NCBI GenBank assembly: GCA_050261515.1
Contig: JBLNDJ010000020.1
Location: 1 to 47,594, forward strand
Source of the DNA: JBLNDJ01 sp050261515
GTDB lineage: Bacteria > Acidobacteriota > Terriglobia > Bryobacterales > Bryobacteraceae
Direction of reading: 5' to 3'
DNA: 47,594 nt
Shown piece by piece: positions 32,384 to 43,650 of this stretch. The notes under the pieces are model-generated. The model saw only the letters and a list, made by a program, of their open reading frames with translations, did no database searches and was not told the origin of the DNA. The translations under genes were made by a program, and so were the position numbers. Position 1 is the first letter of the stretch; each line of letters opens with the position of its first letter.

Positions 32384-33076
32384 TCAAGAGCCGCCGCTGC
32401 CCCGGCCGCGCGTGCTCCTGGTCATGTTCGACATCAGAAAGGTAAGCGCGCCCACTCCGAGCGTCCTGACAATATTCGGATGCTGCGCGTAAAACTCGCT
32501 CGCCTTGTCGATGATCGACGGGTCGCTCTTTTGCGCGCGCTCGGCAAGCTCCTCTACTTTCTGCGGAGAGACTTGCTGCGCCTGGTCCGGAGTGACCTCC
32601 TTGTTGCCGCCGAACAGTCCGGCGACCTCGGCGGCCAGCGCAGCCGGCGTGAGTGCGAACAACTGGTTGAGCAGCCCGGCCTTCTGGCTTGCATCCGACT
32701 GTCCGAACAAATGACCGAGCAACTGCCCGAACGGCGCGGTCTGGTCGGACCGGAACGTGTCAGCCAGCCCGCGAGCGATCGCAGACGGCGGCTGCGACTG
32801 TGCAATCTGCTCGAACTGGGTCTGCGGAGAAAAAGAAAACGCGCTCGTCTGCTCGGACTCCCCTGCAATCCGTATATCGAGGGTGAGGTCGCCATAGGCC
32901 GGGTCGATCGCCTTGATCGCATCCCAGACCTTATTCTTGGCCTCCTCGGAAGGAGCGTAGGCGAGTATGTAAAGTTTGCCCTGCTCGGGCCGCGCGTCCC
33001 GAACCTTGACCTGCTGCTGATCCATGACGCGAAACGCCGATTCATACTTCTGCTTGACCTGCGCAAGGGATGCCAT
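32384..33076 (-). CDS. Protein with N-terminal BON-like domain, unknown function
   Basis: A 230-residue cytoplasmic protein. Residues 1-70 look like a BON-type alpha/beta module (GKLYILAYAPSEEAKNKVWDAI, then DLTLDIRI), similar to the first domain of YgaU-like proteins. The middle (about 75-190) is helical and Gln/Ala-rich. Near residue 215 a hydrophobic segment (IVRTLGVGALTFLMSNM) could associate with a membrane. The start is ATG 33076, with gggagg six bases upstream. It follows lon in the same direction across 116 bases that include a heptamer repeat. I know no close family. Confidence 0.6.
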   Translation of the reverse strand: MASLAQVKQKYESAFRVMDQQQVKVRDARPEQGKLYILAYAPSEEAKNKVWDAIKAIDPAYGDLTLDIRIAGESEQTSAFSFSPQTQFEQIAQSQPPSAIARGLADTFRSDQTAPFGQLLGHLFGQSDASQKAGLLNQLFALTPAALAAEVAGLFGGNKEVTPDQAQQVSPQKVEELAERAQKSDPSIIDKASEFYAQHPNIVRTLGVGALTFLMSNMTRSTRGRGSGGS

Positions 33077-33116
33077 TTCGAAGCCTCCCGATTCTATGTG
33101 CAATCGGAAGGCCGGG

Positions 33117-33186
33117 ACTTCCGGCTTCTGACTTCTGGCTTCCGGCTTCTGACTTCCGGCTTCTGACTTCTGGCTTCTGGCTTCTG
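33117..33186. repeat. Ten tandem copies of a 7-base unit (rcttcyg)
   Basis: Ten consecutive heptamers alternate between gcttctg, acttctg, gcttccg and acttccg with no gaps. On the minus strand the unit reads cagaagc/cagaagt. The array begins six bases past the lon stop codon and ends 40 bases before the next start. If translated it gives a seven-residue period (EARSQKS type). Such heptamers recur in several unrelated bacterial genomes; I see no coding use here. Confidence 0.85.
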
Positions 33187-33192
33187 CCTTCT

Positions 33193-35550
33193 CTACCCCG
33201 CTTTCACCGTTTGCAGCCTGTCCGCCCCTTGCGGCATCGCGGCGGCGAGCACGTCTTCGATCCTTGTGACGAAGATGAACTCGGTGTCTTTTCGCACTTC
33301 TTCCGGCAGGTCGCGCAGATCCTTCTCGTTCGCCTTCGGTAGAATGACGCGGCGGATGCCGGCTCGCCGGGCGGCGAGCACCTTTTCTTTCACTCCGCCG
33401 ATCGGCAACACCAGCCCGGTCAGCGTGATCTCGCCCGTCATCGAGGTGTCGTTGCGCACCGGCGTCCGTGTGTAGAGCGACGCCATCGCGGTCGCGATCG
33501 TCACGCCCGCCGAAGGCCCATCCTTCGGCACCGCGCCCGCGGGCACGTGGATGTGCACCCCGGAATCCTTGAAGGCGGCCGGATCGATGCCGAGTTCCTC
33601 CGCGTGCGACCACACGAAGCTTTGCGCCGCCCGCGCCGATTCCTGCATCACCTCGCCGATCTGGCCCGTGATCGTCAGCCCCTTGCCGCCGGGCAGCAGC
33701 GTAGCCTCTACGTACAGCACTTCGCCGCCCGTCTCGGTCCACGCCATGCCCGTCGCAACTCCGGGCGGCTGCTCCTTGCGCATCTCGTCGTGTGAGAAAA
33801 CCTCCGGTCCGAGCATGTCCGCCAGGTCGCCGGGATGTACCGTTACCGGCTCCAGGTTTCCCTCCGCGTGACGCAGCGCGATCTTGCGGGCTACGCGCCC
33901 GATGGTGCGCTCGAGCTGCCGCACGCCGGCCTCGCGCGTGTAGCGCGAAACTATGTTCCGCACGGTCTGGTCCTCGAACACCGCCTCCTCCGGTTTCAGC
34001 CCGGTCTCCTTGAGCTGCCGCGGAATCAGGTAGCGCCTGGCGATCTCGACCTTCTCCTCCTCGCTATAGCCGGTCAGCCGCAGGATTTCCATGCGGTCGA
34101 GCAGCGGCCGCGGGATGGTATCGAGCGTGTTCGCTGTCGTGATGAAAAACACCTTCGACAAATCGAACGGCAGGTCGAGATAGTTGTCCCGGAAATCCTT
34201 GTTCTGTTCCGGATCGAGAATCTCGAGCAGCGCGGAGGCCGGATCGCCGCGGAAGTCGCGGCCGAGCTTGTCAACTTCGTCGAGCATGATCAGCGGATTC
34301 CGCGACCCGGCCCGCCGGATCGCCTGCACGATCCGCCCCGGCATAGCGCCGATGTACGTCCGCCTGTGCCCGCGCAGCTCGGCTTCGTCGTGCAGCCCGC
34401 CCAGGCTCATGCGCTCGAACTTGCGCCCCAGCGCACGCGCGATAGACTGCCCCAGCGACGTCTTCCCCACGCCCGGAGGCCCGAAGAAGCACAGGATGGG
34501 AGCCTTCGCCCCGGGGTTCAGCTTCAGCACGCCGAGTTGCTCGAGGATGCGCTCCTTCACTTCCTTCAGGTCGAAGTGGTCCTCGTCGAGGACCTGCCGC
34601 GCGCGCTGTATGTCAAGGTTGTCCTCAGTGAACGTGTCCCACGGCAGCTCGACCACGTAGTCGAGATACGTCCGGATCACCTGGTAATCCGGCGCGCCGG
34701 GGGGCAGCCGTTCCAGCCGCGACAGCTCGCGCTCGGCTTCCTTGCGCACGTCCTCGGGCAGTTGGATCTTCTCCAGCCTCTCGCGCAGCAGATCGGTCTC
34801 GGCCTGCTGCGGGTCCTTCTCGCCGAGTTCCTGCTGGATGGCGCGCAGTTGCTGCCGCAGGAAGTATTCCCTCTGCTGCTTGCTCATCTCGGTCTGCGCC
34901 TGGCTGTTGATGCGGTTGCGCAGCTCGAGCACCTGGTACTCGCTGGATAGGTGCCCGTGCATCATCCGCAGAGCTTCGCCGCGTGTCTGCGTCTCGAGCA
35001 GCGCCTGTTCCTTCGAAAGCTCCAGGCTCATCATCGAGGCGAGCAGGTAGACGAGCCGCAGCGGATCTTCGGTCGAGACGAGCAACTGGTTCAGCTCGGC
35101 GGGCGCGTTCGGCTGCGCGAGCTGAAGCACTTTGCCAGCCATCTCGACCACGGCCCGATGCAACGCCTCCACTTCGGGCGTCGTCTCGGCGGGCAGCGGG
35201 AACGGCCGCACGCGCGCGCGCAGGTACGGCTCGGTCTGCTCGATCTTCACCAGCACCACGCGCTCCACGCCGAGCACGATCAGCTCCAGCTGGCCCTCAC
35301 TCGGCCGCGCCATCTTCTTGATGACCGCCTTGGTGCCGATCGTGAACAAATCGTCGGGCGAGGTGGCGTCCTTGGACGGGTCGCGCTGCGCGACCACCAC
35401 GATCTCCTTTTCCTCTGTGGCGAGCGCGGCTTCCGCCGCGGCGACCGACGCCGGCCGTCCCACCGCAAGCGGCATCAGCAGGTGCGGAAACAGCACGCTG
35501 TTTTTCAACGCCAATACGGGCAGTTCCTGGATGTTATCGGTGTCAGCCAT
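33193..35550 (-). CDS. lon: ATP-dependent protease Lon
   Basis: A 785-residue LonA protease. The N-terminal LAN domain starts LPVLALKNSVLFPHLLMPL (about 10-28). The AAA+ module has Walker A GPPGVGKTS near 355 and Walker B IMLDEVDK near 422. The proteolytic domain has the catalytic Ser in PKDGPSAG near 682 and Lys in GGVKEKVLAA near 725, a Ser-Lys dyad. The length is normal for the family. It degrades misfolded and regulatory proteins in the cytoplasm. It begins three bases after the Hsp20 gene, in one operon with it and the eRF1-like gene. Heat-shock control is likely, although no CIRCE element is seen. Confidence 0.97.
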   Translation of the reverse strand: MADTDNIQELPVLALKNSVLFPHLLMPLAVGRPASVAAAEAALATEEKEIVVVAQRDPSKDATSPDDLFTIGTKAVIKKMARPSEGQLELIVLGVERVVLVKIEQTEPYLRARVRPFPLPAETTPEVEALHRAVVEMAGKVLQLAQPNAPAELNQLLVSTEDPLRLVYLLASMMSLELSKEQALLETQTRGEALRMMHGHLSSEYQVLELRNRINSQAQTEMSKQQREYFLRQQLRAIQQELGEKDPQQAETDLLRERLEKIQLPEDVRKEAERELSRLERLPPGAPDYQVIRTYLDYVVELPWDTFTEDNLDIQRARQVLDEDHFDLKEVKERILEQLGVLKLNPGAKAPILCFFGPPGVGKTSLGQSIARALGRKFERMSLGGLHDEAELRGHRRTYIGAMPGRIVQAIRRAGSRNPLIMLDEVDKLGRDFRGDPASALLEILDPEQNKDFRDNYLDLPFDLSKVFFITTANTLDTIPRPLLDRMEILRLTGYSEEEKVEIARRYLIPRQLKETGLKPEEAVFEDQTVRNIVSRYTREAGVRQLERTIGRVARKIALRHAEGNLEPVTVHPGDLADMLGPEVFSHDEMRKEQPPGVATGMAWTETGGEVLYVEATLLPGGKGLTITGQIGEVMQESARAAQSFVWSHAEELGIDPAAFKDSGVHIHVPAGAVPKDGPSAGVTIATAMASLYTRTPVRNDTSMTGEITLTGLVLPIGGVKEKVLAARRAGIRRVILPKANEKDLRDLPEEVRKDTEFIFVTRIEDVLAAAMPQGADRLQTVKAG

Positions 35551-35553
35551 CTC

Positions 35554-35907
35554 TCAGCCCTCCGTCACCCGGACGATGAGGAGCCCGTCGCGGCCTTCGA
35601 TCGTCACCTGCGGTTTCGCCAGGCGGCCGGGAAGCTCGATGGTCCGCTCGAAGCGGCTGTAAGCGATCTCCATCGAGTAGTAACTCGCCCCTTCTTCGGC
35701 CACCCAGTCGCGGCGCACGCCGGAAACGGTGATGCGGCAGCCCTGCACGCGCACGCTGATGTCCTCCGGCCTGACGCCGGCCAGATCGAACTTCAGCAGC
35801 CAGCCGCCTCGCGTGCGGTAAACATCCACCGGCGGGCGCCAGCAGGTTTGGGACTCGGCGCGCGATGCAGCGAACAGGAACACGGGCGTTTGCTTAGGTT
35901 TGTCCAT
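35554..35907 (-). CDS. Small heat-shock protein Hsp20/alpha-crystallin
   Basis: A 117-residue sHSP. The alpha-crystallin domain covers about 26-115: PPVDVYRTRGGWLLKFDLAG, VRPEDISVRVQGCRITVSG, then SMEIAYSRFERTIELPGR and a final GLLIVRV. It holds unfolded proteins for refolding. The N-terminal arm is short, and the protein ends right after the last beta strand (RVTEG). It therefore lacks the C-terminal extension with the IxI motif that most sHSPs use to form large oligomers. The gene lies between the eRF1-like gene (19 bases) and lon (3 bases). Confidence 0.9.
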   Translation of the reverse strand: MDKPKQTPVFLFAASRAESQTCWRPPVDVYRTRGGWLLKFDLAGVRPEDISVRVQGCRITVSGVRRDWVAEEGASYYSMEIAYSRFERTIELPGRLAKPQVTIEGRDGLLIVRVTEG

Positions 35908-35926
35908 CCGTTGTCGATCCTAGCAC

Positions 35927-37093
35927 TCAAAAGCGCAGAAAGGCGCCGATGCCGCCGGCCGCGCGCAGCCGGTCGGCCGCCGGGCCGCGCACGTTCTCGG
36001 GCTGTCCGCCCGACGCGAAGGCCATATCGGCGAGCCGCGCGACTATGTCCGGCACGGCGCGCAGTTCCCCGCCGCAGTACGCGCACGCCGCGGCCGGAGC
36101 GCCGGCGAACAGCGACTCGCATTTCCTGCACTGCGCGCCGTCCACGGAGAAATCCTGCGCGTAGACGAGCTGCATAATGCGGCCCTGCCTCATGGCGTCG
36201 AGCGTCGGCTGTAACTTGAGCACGCCGCGGCTTTCCTTCGACGCCGCCGTGATCAGGCGCTCGACCAGCGCCGATTCATCCGCGCGCTCGACTTCCTGCT
36301 CGATGCGCATGGTTTCCTTCAGCACCGCCTGCTCGTTTGCGTCGAGCGGCAGCGAGATGTGCCGCACTACCATCGCCTGCAGCTTCTTCGGAAGGATGCC
36401 CGCCAGCTCGTTGGTGATCTCGTTCCGCCCGGCCAGGATGAGCCGGTCGAACCGGTACTGCGCGGCGAGCCGCTCCATCTCGCCCGCGACGCCCCGCAAG
36501 TGCCACAGCGCGTGTTCTTCCTCGCGGCGCTGCAGATTGGGCTGCGAAAGCGCCGTGTCCTTTGAGGGGCTTTTCGAGAATTTTCGCTTCTCCTCCGAGA
36601 ACACGTCGCGGTACTCCTCGATTTGGCCGAGGTAGACCGAGAACAGCCGGGCCTTCTCGCGATCCAGAAGCACGACGCCGTAGCGCTGGTATTCGTCGAT
36701 GGCTTCAACCAGCGGGCGTATGTAGGGCTTCTCCTCCCAGCGCAGCGTGGATTCGAGCGGGATCTGCAACTCGCGCTCCCAGAAAAAACCGTTCGACGGT
36801 TCCGTGAAGATGACCACCGTGCGCGCGCCGCCGCCGTAGCTCGAAACGAAGTCGATCACGCGCCCCGCCGCCGCGACGAGACTCCTGCGCTCGGCCTCGC
36901 CGGTGAGGCGCTCGGCACAGGCCCGCAGGCGCTCCTTGAGCCGCCGCAGATACCCGCGGTTCAGGTTCGCCGGCTGCGACTGATCGACATTCAGGTAGAC
37001 GCTGAGAAACCCCGCGCCCGGCTGAGCTCTTTTCTGGATAACCGGAGCCAGATCGGCCTTCGAAATCGTCATGCCGCTTTTGGAGATGGCCAT
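35927..37093 (-). CDS. Bacterial eRF1-like (baeRF/Vms1-type) protein
   Basis: A 388-residue protein. The N-terminal part FLSVYLNVDQSQPANLNRGY and the middle RYGVVLLDREKARLFSVYLG match the bacterial archaeo-eukaryotic release-factor (baeRF) fold. The segment KDTALSQPNLQRREEEHALW corresponds in position to the GxxQ-type loop region of release-factor-like relatives, with the first Gly pair lost. Domain 3 (RFDRLILAGRNEITNELAGIL) is the L7Ae-like part. A C-terminal zinc ribbon follows (CRKCESLF...CAYCGGEL, about 338-360). Relatives cut peptidyl-tRNA on stalled ribosomes or modify translation. The start is ATG 37093, with aggggcgg just upstream; earlier ATGs in frame have no site. It is the first gene before hsp20 and lon. 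Confidence 0.72.
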   Translation of the reverse strand: MAISKSGMTISKADLAPVIQKRAQPGAGFLSVYLNVDQSQPANLNRGYLRRLKERLRACAERLTGEAERRSLVAAAGRVIDFVSSYGGGARTVVIFTEPSNGFFWERELQIPLESTLRWEEKPYIRPLVEAIDEYQRYGVVLLDREKARLFSVYLGQIEEYRDVFSEEKRKFSKSPSKDTALSQPNLQRREEEHALWHLRGVAGEMERLAAQYRFDRLILAGRNEITNELAGILPKKLQAMVVRHISLPLDANEQAVLKETMRIEQEVERADESALVERLITAASKESRGVLKLQPTLDAMRQGRIMQLVYAQDFSVDGAQCRKCESLFAGAPAAACAYCGGELRAVPDIVARLADMAFASGGQPENVRGPAADRLRAAGGIGAFLRF

Positions 37094-37279
37094 GCCGCCC
37101 CTCATGACTAACATCATAAGGCCATCCGGCCGCCGGCCATCAGCCCTCAGCAGCCAAAGGGGAGGCCGGCGGGCGGCGAACGAACACACCGGCCCTCGCG
37201 CACAAAGCCGGCGCCAGACTTTGCTAACGGCTGCCGGCTCTCCGGAAGCTGAGCACGGCGGTCTCATTACGGGCCCGTG

Positions 37280-37354
37280 ATCGGCGTTCATCTGCGTTCA
37301 TCGGCGGCTGAATCATCTATTTCTGGCCGCGGATGAACGCAGATAAACGCCGAT
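37280..37354. repeat. 29-base inverted repeat with a 17-base loop
   Basis: Arms at 37280-37308 and 37326-37354 pair at 27 of 29 positions (core: gttcatctgcgttcatc). The loop is 17 bases. This element lies in the 318-base gap 37094-37411, which otherwise contains no gene, and is downstream of the propeller gene at 37412 and upstream of the eRF1-like gene. Sequences containing ggatgaacgcagataaacgc recur as dispersed repeats in various bacteria. It could end transcription or be a REP-like element. Confidence 0.75.
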
Positions 37355-37411
37355 AACGCCTGGCAGCGTCAAGGTTGTTGCTGGCTCTACGATTCGCGGC
37401 CCTGGCCCTGC

Positions 37412-39292
37412 CTACTTCAACACCGCCCGCATCGCCAGGTCGTCGAAATACGTCGCTCCGGAGCCGGACGTCGAAAACGCCCGAACGCGCGCCCAGGCCG
37501 CGCCCGGCGGTGCGACCGCGGCAGTTTGCAGGAACGTCCATCCCTTGGCGCCCTGGAGGTTCCCCACCGGAATCTGGCCGATCTGGCGGCGCGCGGCGTC
37601 CAGCCATTCGACCCGCATGCCCGCGCCTGCGCCCGCGCCCAGCGCCCAGCCCGAAAATCCGTAGAAGACGCCCGAGTACACCCGCACGATCTGGTAGACC
37701 GAGTGCGTTCCGGTTGTGCCGTCGATCTTCATCGAGACGTTGCCCGAACGCCGCTGTCCGGCCGTGATCGCCACGCCCGGCTGATAGAGCGAGTCGTACC
37801 AGCCCTGGGCCCCGGCCTCGAAGCCGGGGTCGGTCAGTAGGTTAGGGGAAAGAACGCGAGCGGGGGCGGGAGCGGGAACAGGGGCCTGGGCTGGTGCGGG
37901 AGCTTGTGCCTGTGCTTGAACCGGCGCTTGAGCCTGGACCGGGACCTGTGCGTTCACAGTCTCTCCAGCGGTGAGCTCAACCAGAAAAACGTCCTGCCGC
38001 GTGGCCCCTTTGGGGGTCTTGCCGAGCGTCCGCTCCCAGTTCGAGGTGAACAGGTAAAAGCGTCCGTCCTGCGACACGTTGCCGCGCGGGCTATCCCAGA
38101 AATTGCTGCCGTCGTAAAGGCTGCGGTGGTGGGCGAAGCGCCAGACCTTCCCGCTGCCGTCGGTCGCCACGGCGATGATTTCATCGTCCCACGCGCGCCA
38201 CGGCTGCGGCCCTTTGTTCAATCCGTTCCGGTAGTGCGAGCCCACCACCGGAACCATCACGCCCGGCTGCGCGTTGTTCCACGAGATGTGGCCCGAGAAG
38301 CCCCACACGTGCGGCGTCGGCAGGTTTTCGGGGGCGATCAGGTACTTCGGCGAATCGATCTGCGAGAGGTCGAGCGAGCGTACCGCGTACTCCACTTCGT
38401 CGTAGAACGACGGCGTGCCGCCGAAGAAGCCGGATTCGTTCACGCGCACGCCGAAGCCGCTCGCGTCGTGCCCGGACCAGTTCGCCAGAATCTCCGCCAC
38501 CTTGCCGCCCTGGACGTCCCACACCAGCCACTGCGACTTGCCGGTGTTGTTCTCGCCCTTGCCGATGATCATGTAGCGGCCGGTGCGGTCCATGTACGCA
38601 CTGTGTATGCCGCAGCCCATCGTGATGTTCGCCGCGCGGCCGTCGATGCGCGAGTTCTTCGTGTCGAGGACGCTGTACTTGCCCGTGTTCCGGTCGAGCA
38701 CTGCGATGTACTGGTAGGTCTCCTGGATCCCTCCGAAAGCCATCGCCAGCTTCGAATCGTCGTCGCTGACCGAAGGAGTGTAGGAGCCACCTGGCGCCCC
38801 GGGAACCGCGCGCGCCGCGTCGAACACTTCGGTGTACTTGCCCGTGTTGAAGTCGTACTCCAGAATCTTGAGGTCCTTGTTGCCGTAGAGGATGTTCGGC
38901 TTGCGGTAGCTGAACGGCCCCGTGATGCCCAGGTACGGCAACGCCGTCGCGGTCATCGCGGCCGCGTCGAATCTGTACGGGATGATGCCCGCCGGGGCGT
39001 ACACCCAGAACATGGTGCTGTCGGCGTTCCAATTGTGCATCCAGCCGGACGCCGGGGTGTGGAAGGACCCGTTGGGGTACCCGGCCTCGGAGTTCCCGTC
39101 AGTCACGCGCAGGATGCGGGAGCCGTATGTCGGGTCGTTAATGACCGATCCGGCCGGTCCCATGTGGGGTAACGGAGGCTTCGGGCGCACGGCCATGTCC
39201 GTGGGAGCGTTGTACGTGATCGGGACCGTGCCGCCCGCAGCCACCAGGCAGCTCGCAGCCAGCAACACCAGACACACTCGCGGCTTTCGCAT
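37412..39292 (-). CDS. Secreted beta-propeller with Pro/Ala/Gln linker and carbohydrate-binding-like domain
   Basis: A protein of about 626 residues. A signal peptide (MRKPRVCLVLLAASCLVAAGG) leads to a propeller (about 30-435) with WMHNWNADSTMFWVYAPAG, GRAANITMGCGIHSAYMD and FYLFTSNWERTLG. A low-complexity AQAP linker follows (about 440-475, built from QAQAP and PAPA units). The last 150 residues (LLTDPGFEAGAQGWYDSLYQ) resemble a CenC-type carbohydrate-binding domain. A paralogous gene lies just upstream and shares the opening DPxxGxRxLRVT, the NWNADxTxF motif and the closing NWxRxxG...DVFLxEL. The preferred start is ATG 39292; a TTG four codons earlier sits only two bases from ggag. It is probably cell-surface or exported. 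Confidence 0.7.
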   Translation of the reverse strand: MRKPRVCLVLLAASCLVAAGGTVPITYNAPTDMAVRPKPPLPHMGPAGSVINDPTYGSRILRVTDGNSEAGYPNGSFHTPASGWMHNWNADSTMFWVYAPAGIIPYRFDAAAMTATALPYLGITGPFSYRKPNILYGNKDLKILEYDFNTGKYTEVFDAARAVPGAPGGSYTPSVSDDDSKLAMAFGGIQETYQYIAVLDRNTGKYSVLDTKNSRIDGRAANITMGCGIHSAYMDRTGRYMIIGKGENNTGKSQWLVWDVQGGKVAEILANWSGHDASGFGVRVNESGFFGGTPSFYDEVEYAVRSLDLSQIDSPKYLIAPENLPTPHVWGFSGHISWNNAQPGVMVPVVGSHYRNGLNKGPQPWRAWDDEIIAVATDGSGKVWRFAHHRSLYDGSNFWDSPRGNVSQDGRFYLFTSNWERTLGKTPKGATRQDVFLVELTAGETVNAQVPVQAQAPVQAQAQAPAPAQAPVPAPAPARVLSPNLLTDPGFEAGAQGWYDSLYQPGVAITAGQRRSGNVSMKIDGTTGTHSVYQIVRVYSGVFYGFSGWALGAGAGAGMRVEWLDAARRQIGQIPVGNLQGAKGWTFLQTAAVAPPGAAWARVRAFSTSGSGATYFDDLAMRAVLK

Positions 39293-39402
39293 TTTGAGCT
39301 TCAAAACTCCTTTGTTTGGTTAACGTTGAGGCCGGCCGCCGGCGTTTAGGTTGTCTCAACGAAACGTAGCGTTGCTTCGACAGCGGGTGAGGAGGAGCGG
39401 GA

Positions 39403-39423
39403 GGGATCGCAGAACGCGATCCC
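39403..39423. promoter_or_regulatory. Hairpin in the leader between the two propeller genes
   Basis: gggatcgc-agaac-gcgatccc is a perfect 8-base-pair stem with a 5-base loop, 111 bases before the downstream propeller start. The 269-base interval 39293-39561 has no gene. A second hairpin (gggtat with ataccc) lies at about 39507-39541 and is followed on the minus strand by u-rich sequence, so it may end the upstream paralogue. The first hairpin could belong to the leader of the downstream gene. Confidence 0.4.
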
Positions 39424-39561
39424 GTATGCGCTAACGTCTACGCATGTGACTAGAGTACTGGTACTTCAGTCCTTTCGATAGACCCGACAAGGAGGGTTTA
39501 GTGTGGGTATCGTGAGGGTATAAAAACAGACAAATACCCCTATATGGGTGTAGCCAACGCG

Positions 39562-40980
39562 CTATTTCAGCTCGAACAGGAACACATCCGTCCGATTGCC
39601 GCCCGTGCAGACGCCACCCGAGCCGGTCTGGCCGCGCCAGTTGGACGGAAACAGCGCCCAGCGCCCGTCGGGCGAGATGGCAGGGCTCGAGTACTGAAGG
39701 AATGCGCACTGGGACTTTACCGGGTCGTTCCAGGTCTGGGCGAAGCGCCACAGCCGCCCCTGGCCGCGGGGCGTGGAGGTTTCCATCGCGGCGATGTCGT
39801 TGGCGAGAAAACAGCCGCTCCCGGCGCTGCTGGTGGTCGCCAGCAGAACCGGCACGGCATTGGCGCGCGGGCCCGCGTGGTTGTTGGTCCAGGAGAGGTG
39901 CACGCTGACATCCCAGGTCGGCCGGGCGAAGAAGGAGCAGGGCGCGGTCTGGACATAGCTGGAATCCACGGTCTTGTCGGTATTCCGCCGCGCGATGCCG
40001 CGCGAATCGGAGGCGCAGGAGCCGGCTTCGATTCCGCCGGCGGTCCACTTGGCGCTTGCGCTCTGCATCAGGACGCCGTCGTATCCGTAGGCCCAGTGCG
40101 TGCTTCCGCAACCGGTGTTCCACTCGTAAGCGGCGCCGGCGTCCAGGTCGAGGAAGAGGGCCGTCGAGGCGTAATTCGGCAGGCCCTTGACGCTGCACAT
40201 CGAGTTGCCGTGCGTGTCGATGGCGACCGAGCGGCCGTCGGGCGAGACCGTGATCGCGTGGATCCCGACGGTCGAAGGCAGGGAAGCCGGCTTTCCCTGG
40301 AAAATGACGGGGAACCGGCGCCTGTCGATGGTTTGTTCGCGCAGGTCGATGATCTGCGCCTTGCCCGTGTCGCGGTGGAAGCACACGATACGGTGGCCGG
40401 TGTCCTGCGGGCCCTCGGCGATGCACACCCGCCGGCCGCCCCAGGCCGACACCCGCGGGACCCCGCCCCAGCGCGCCGCCGCCGGATCGAAGAGCCGCGC
40501 CATCTCCTTCGTGCGGACGTTGTAGGCGACCGCGGCGCCGCGCGACATGCCGACGATGAGGTCGGGGTCGGACTGGTCCCATTGAAAGTCGGAAAACTCG
40601 TCGGGCACGGCGGCGGCCTTCGAGCGGGTTTTCATTTTGCGCGCGTCGAAGCTGAGCCAGTATCCGCGGTGCGCCGGCCGGCCGCCCCAAGGCACGACGA
40701 AGAAGCGCGTGCCGTCGGCGTTCCACGCGCGCTGCCAGCCGCCGTCGAAGACTTTGAACGCGGTGGCTTTGTCTTCGCCGAACGACCCGGCCTGGGTCAC
40801 GCGCAACACGCGGTTGCCCGTGTCGGGGTCCGTCATGATGGCGCCCGCGCGGCCGAGCGGAGGCGGGGTCCTGGTCCGCCACGCGCCGCAGGCCCAGGGC
40901 GTGGACCCGCCCGCCGGGCCGCAGTTGGGCGAGGCGTAGGTCGCCTCCAGAGCGGCAAGCAGCAAGGCGGCAAACTGCAT
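39562..40980 (-). CDS. Secreted Cys-rich beta-propeller paralogue
   Basis: A 472-residue protein with a signal peptide (MQFAALLLAALEATYAS). It shares fold and several motifs with the 37412 gene product: DPDTGNRVLRVT (about 51), AWNADGTRFFVVPWGG (about 85) and SPDGRWALFPSNWRG...DVFLFELK at the end. It lacks the linker and C-terminal binding domain. It differs in holding about a dozen Cys (CGPAGG, WACG, TGCGSTHW, GSCAS, APCSFF, SQCAF, GVCTGG), so disulfides are likely. The two genes point the same way, 269 bases apart, and look like a tandem duplication that diverged. The ligand or substrate is unknown. Confidence 0.68.
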   Translation of the reverse strand: MQFAALLLAALEATYASPNCGPAGGSTPWACGAWRTRTPPPLGRAGAIMTDPDTGNRVLRVTQAGSFGEDKATAFKVFDGGWQRAWNADGTRFFVVPWGGRPAHRGYWLSFDARKMKTRSKAAAVPDEFSDFQWDQSDPDLIVGMSRGAAVAYNVRTKEMARLFDPAAARWGGVPRVSAWGGRRVCIAEGPQDTGHRIVCFHRDTGKAQIIDLREQTIDRRRFPVIFQGKPASLPSTVGIHAITVSPDGRSVAIDTHGNSMCSVKGLPNYASTALFLDLDAGAAYEWNTGCGSTHWAYGYDGVLMQSASAKWTAGGIEAGSCASDSRGIARRNTDKTVDSSYVQTAPCSFFARPTWDVSVHLSWTNNHAGPRANAVPVLLATTSSAGSGCFLANDIAAMETSTPRGQGRLWRFAQTWNDPVKSQCAFLQYSSPAISPDGRWALFPSNWRGQTGSGGVCTGGNRTDVFLFELK

Positions 40981-41010
40981 GCGCCTGTATTTTAGCGTGG
41001 GTATTCCGGG

Positions 41011-43650
<2,640 letters not shown>

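Noticed and set aside
33117..33186. CRISPR array
   Set aside because: The repeat unit is seven bases with no spacers, so it is a microsatellite. No array with regular spacers was found anywhere in the window.
33077..33742. N-terminal extension of the BON-like protein through the heptamer repeat
   Set aside because: The extension overlaps lon antisense-style in another frame and is low complexity (EARSQKSEAGSQ); a strong ribosome-binding site marks ATG 33076.
39293..39561. Known riboswitch upstream of the propeller gene
   Set aside because: Two simple hairpins are present, but I could not match the sequence to a c-di-GMP, cobalamin or other aptamer core.
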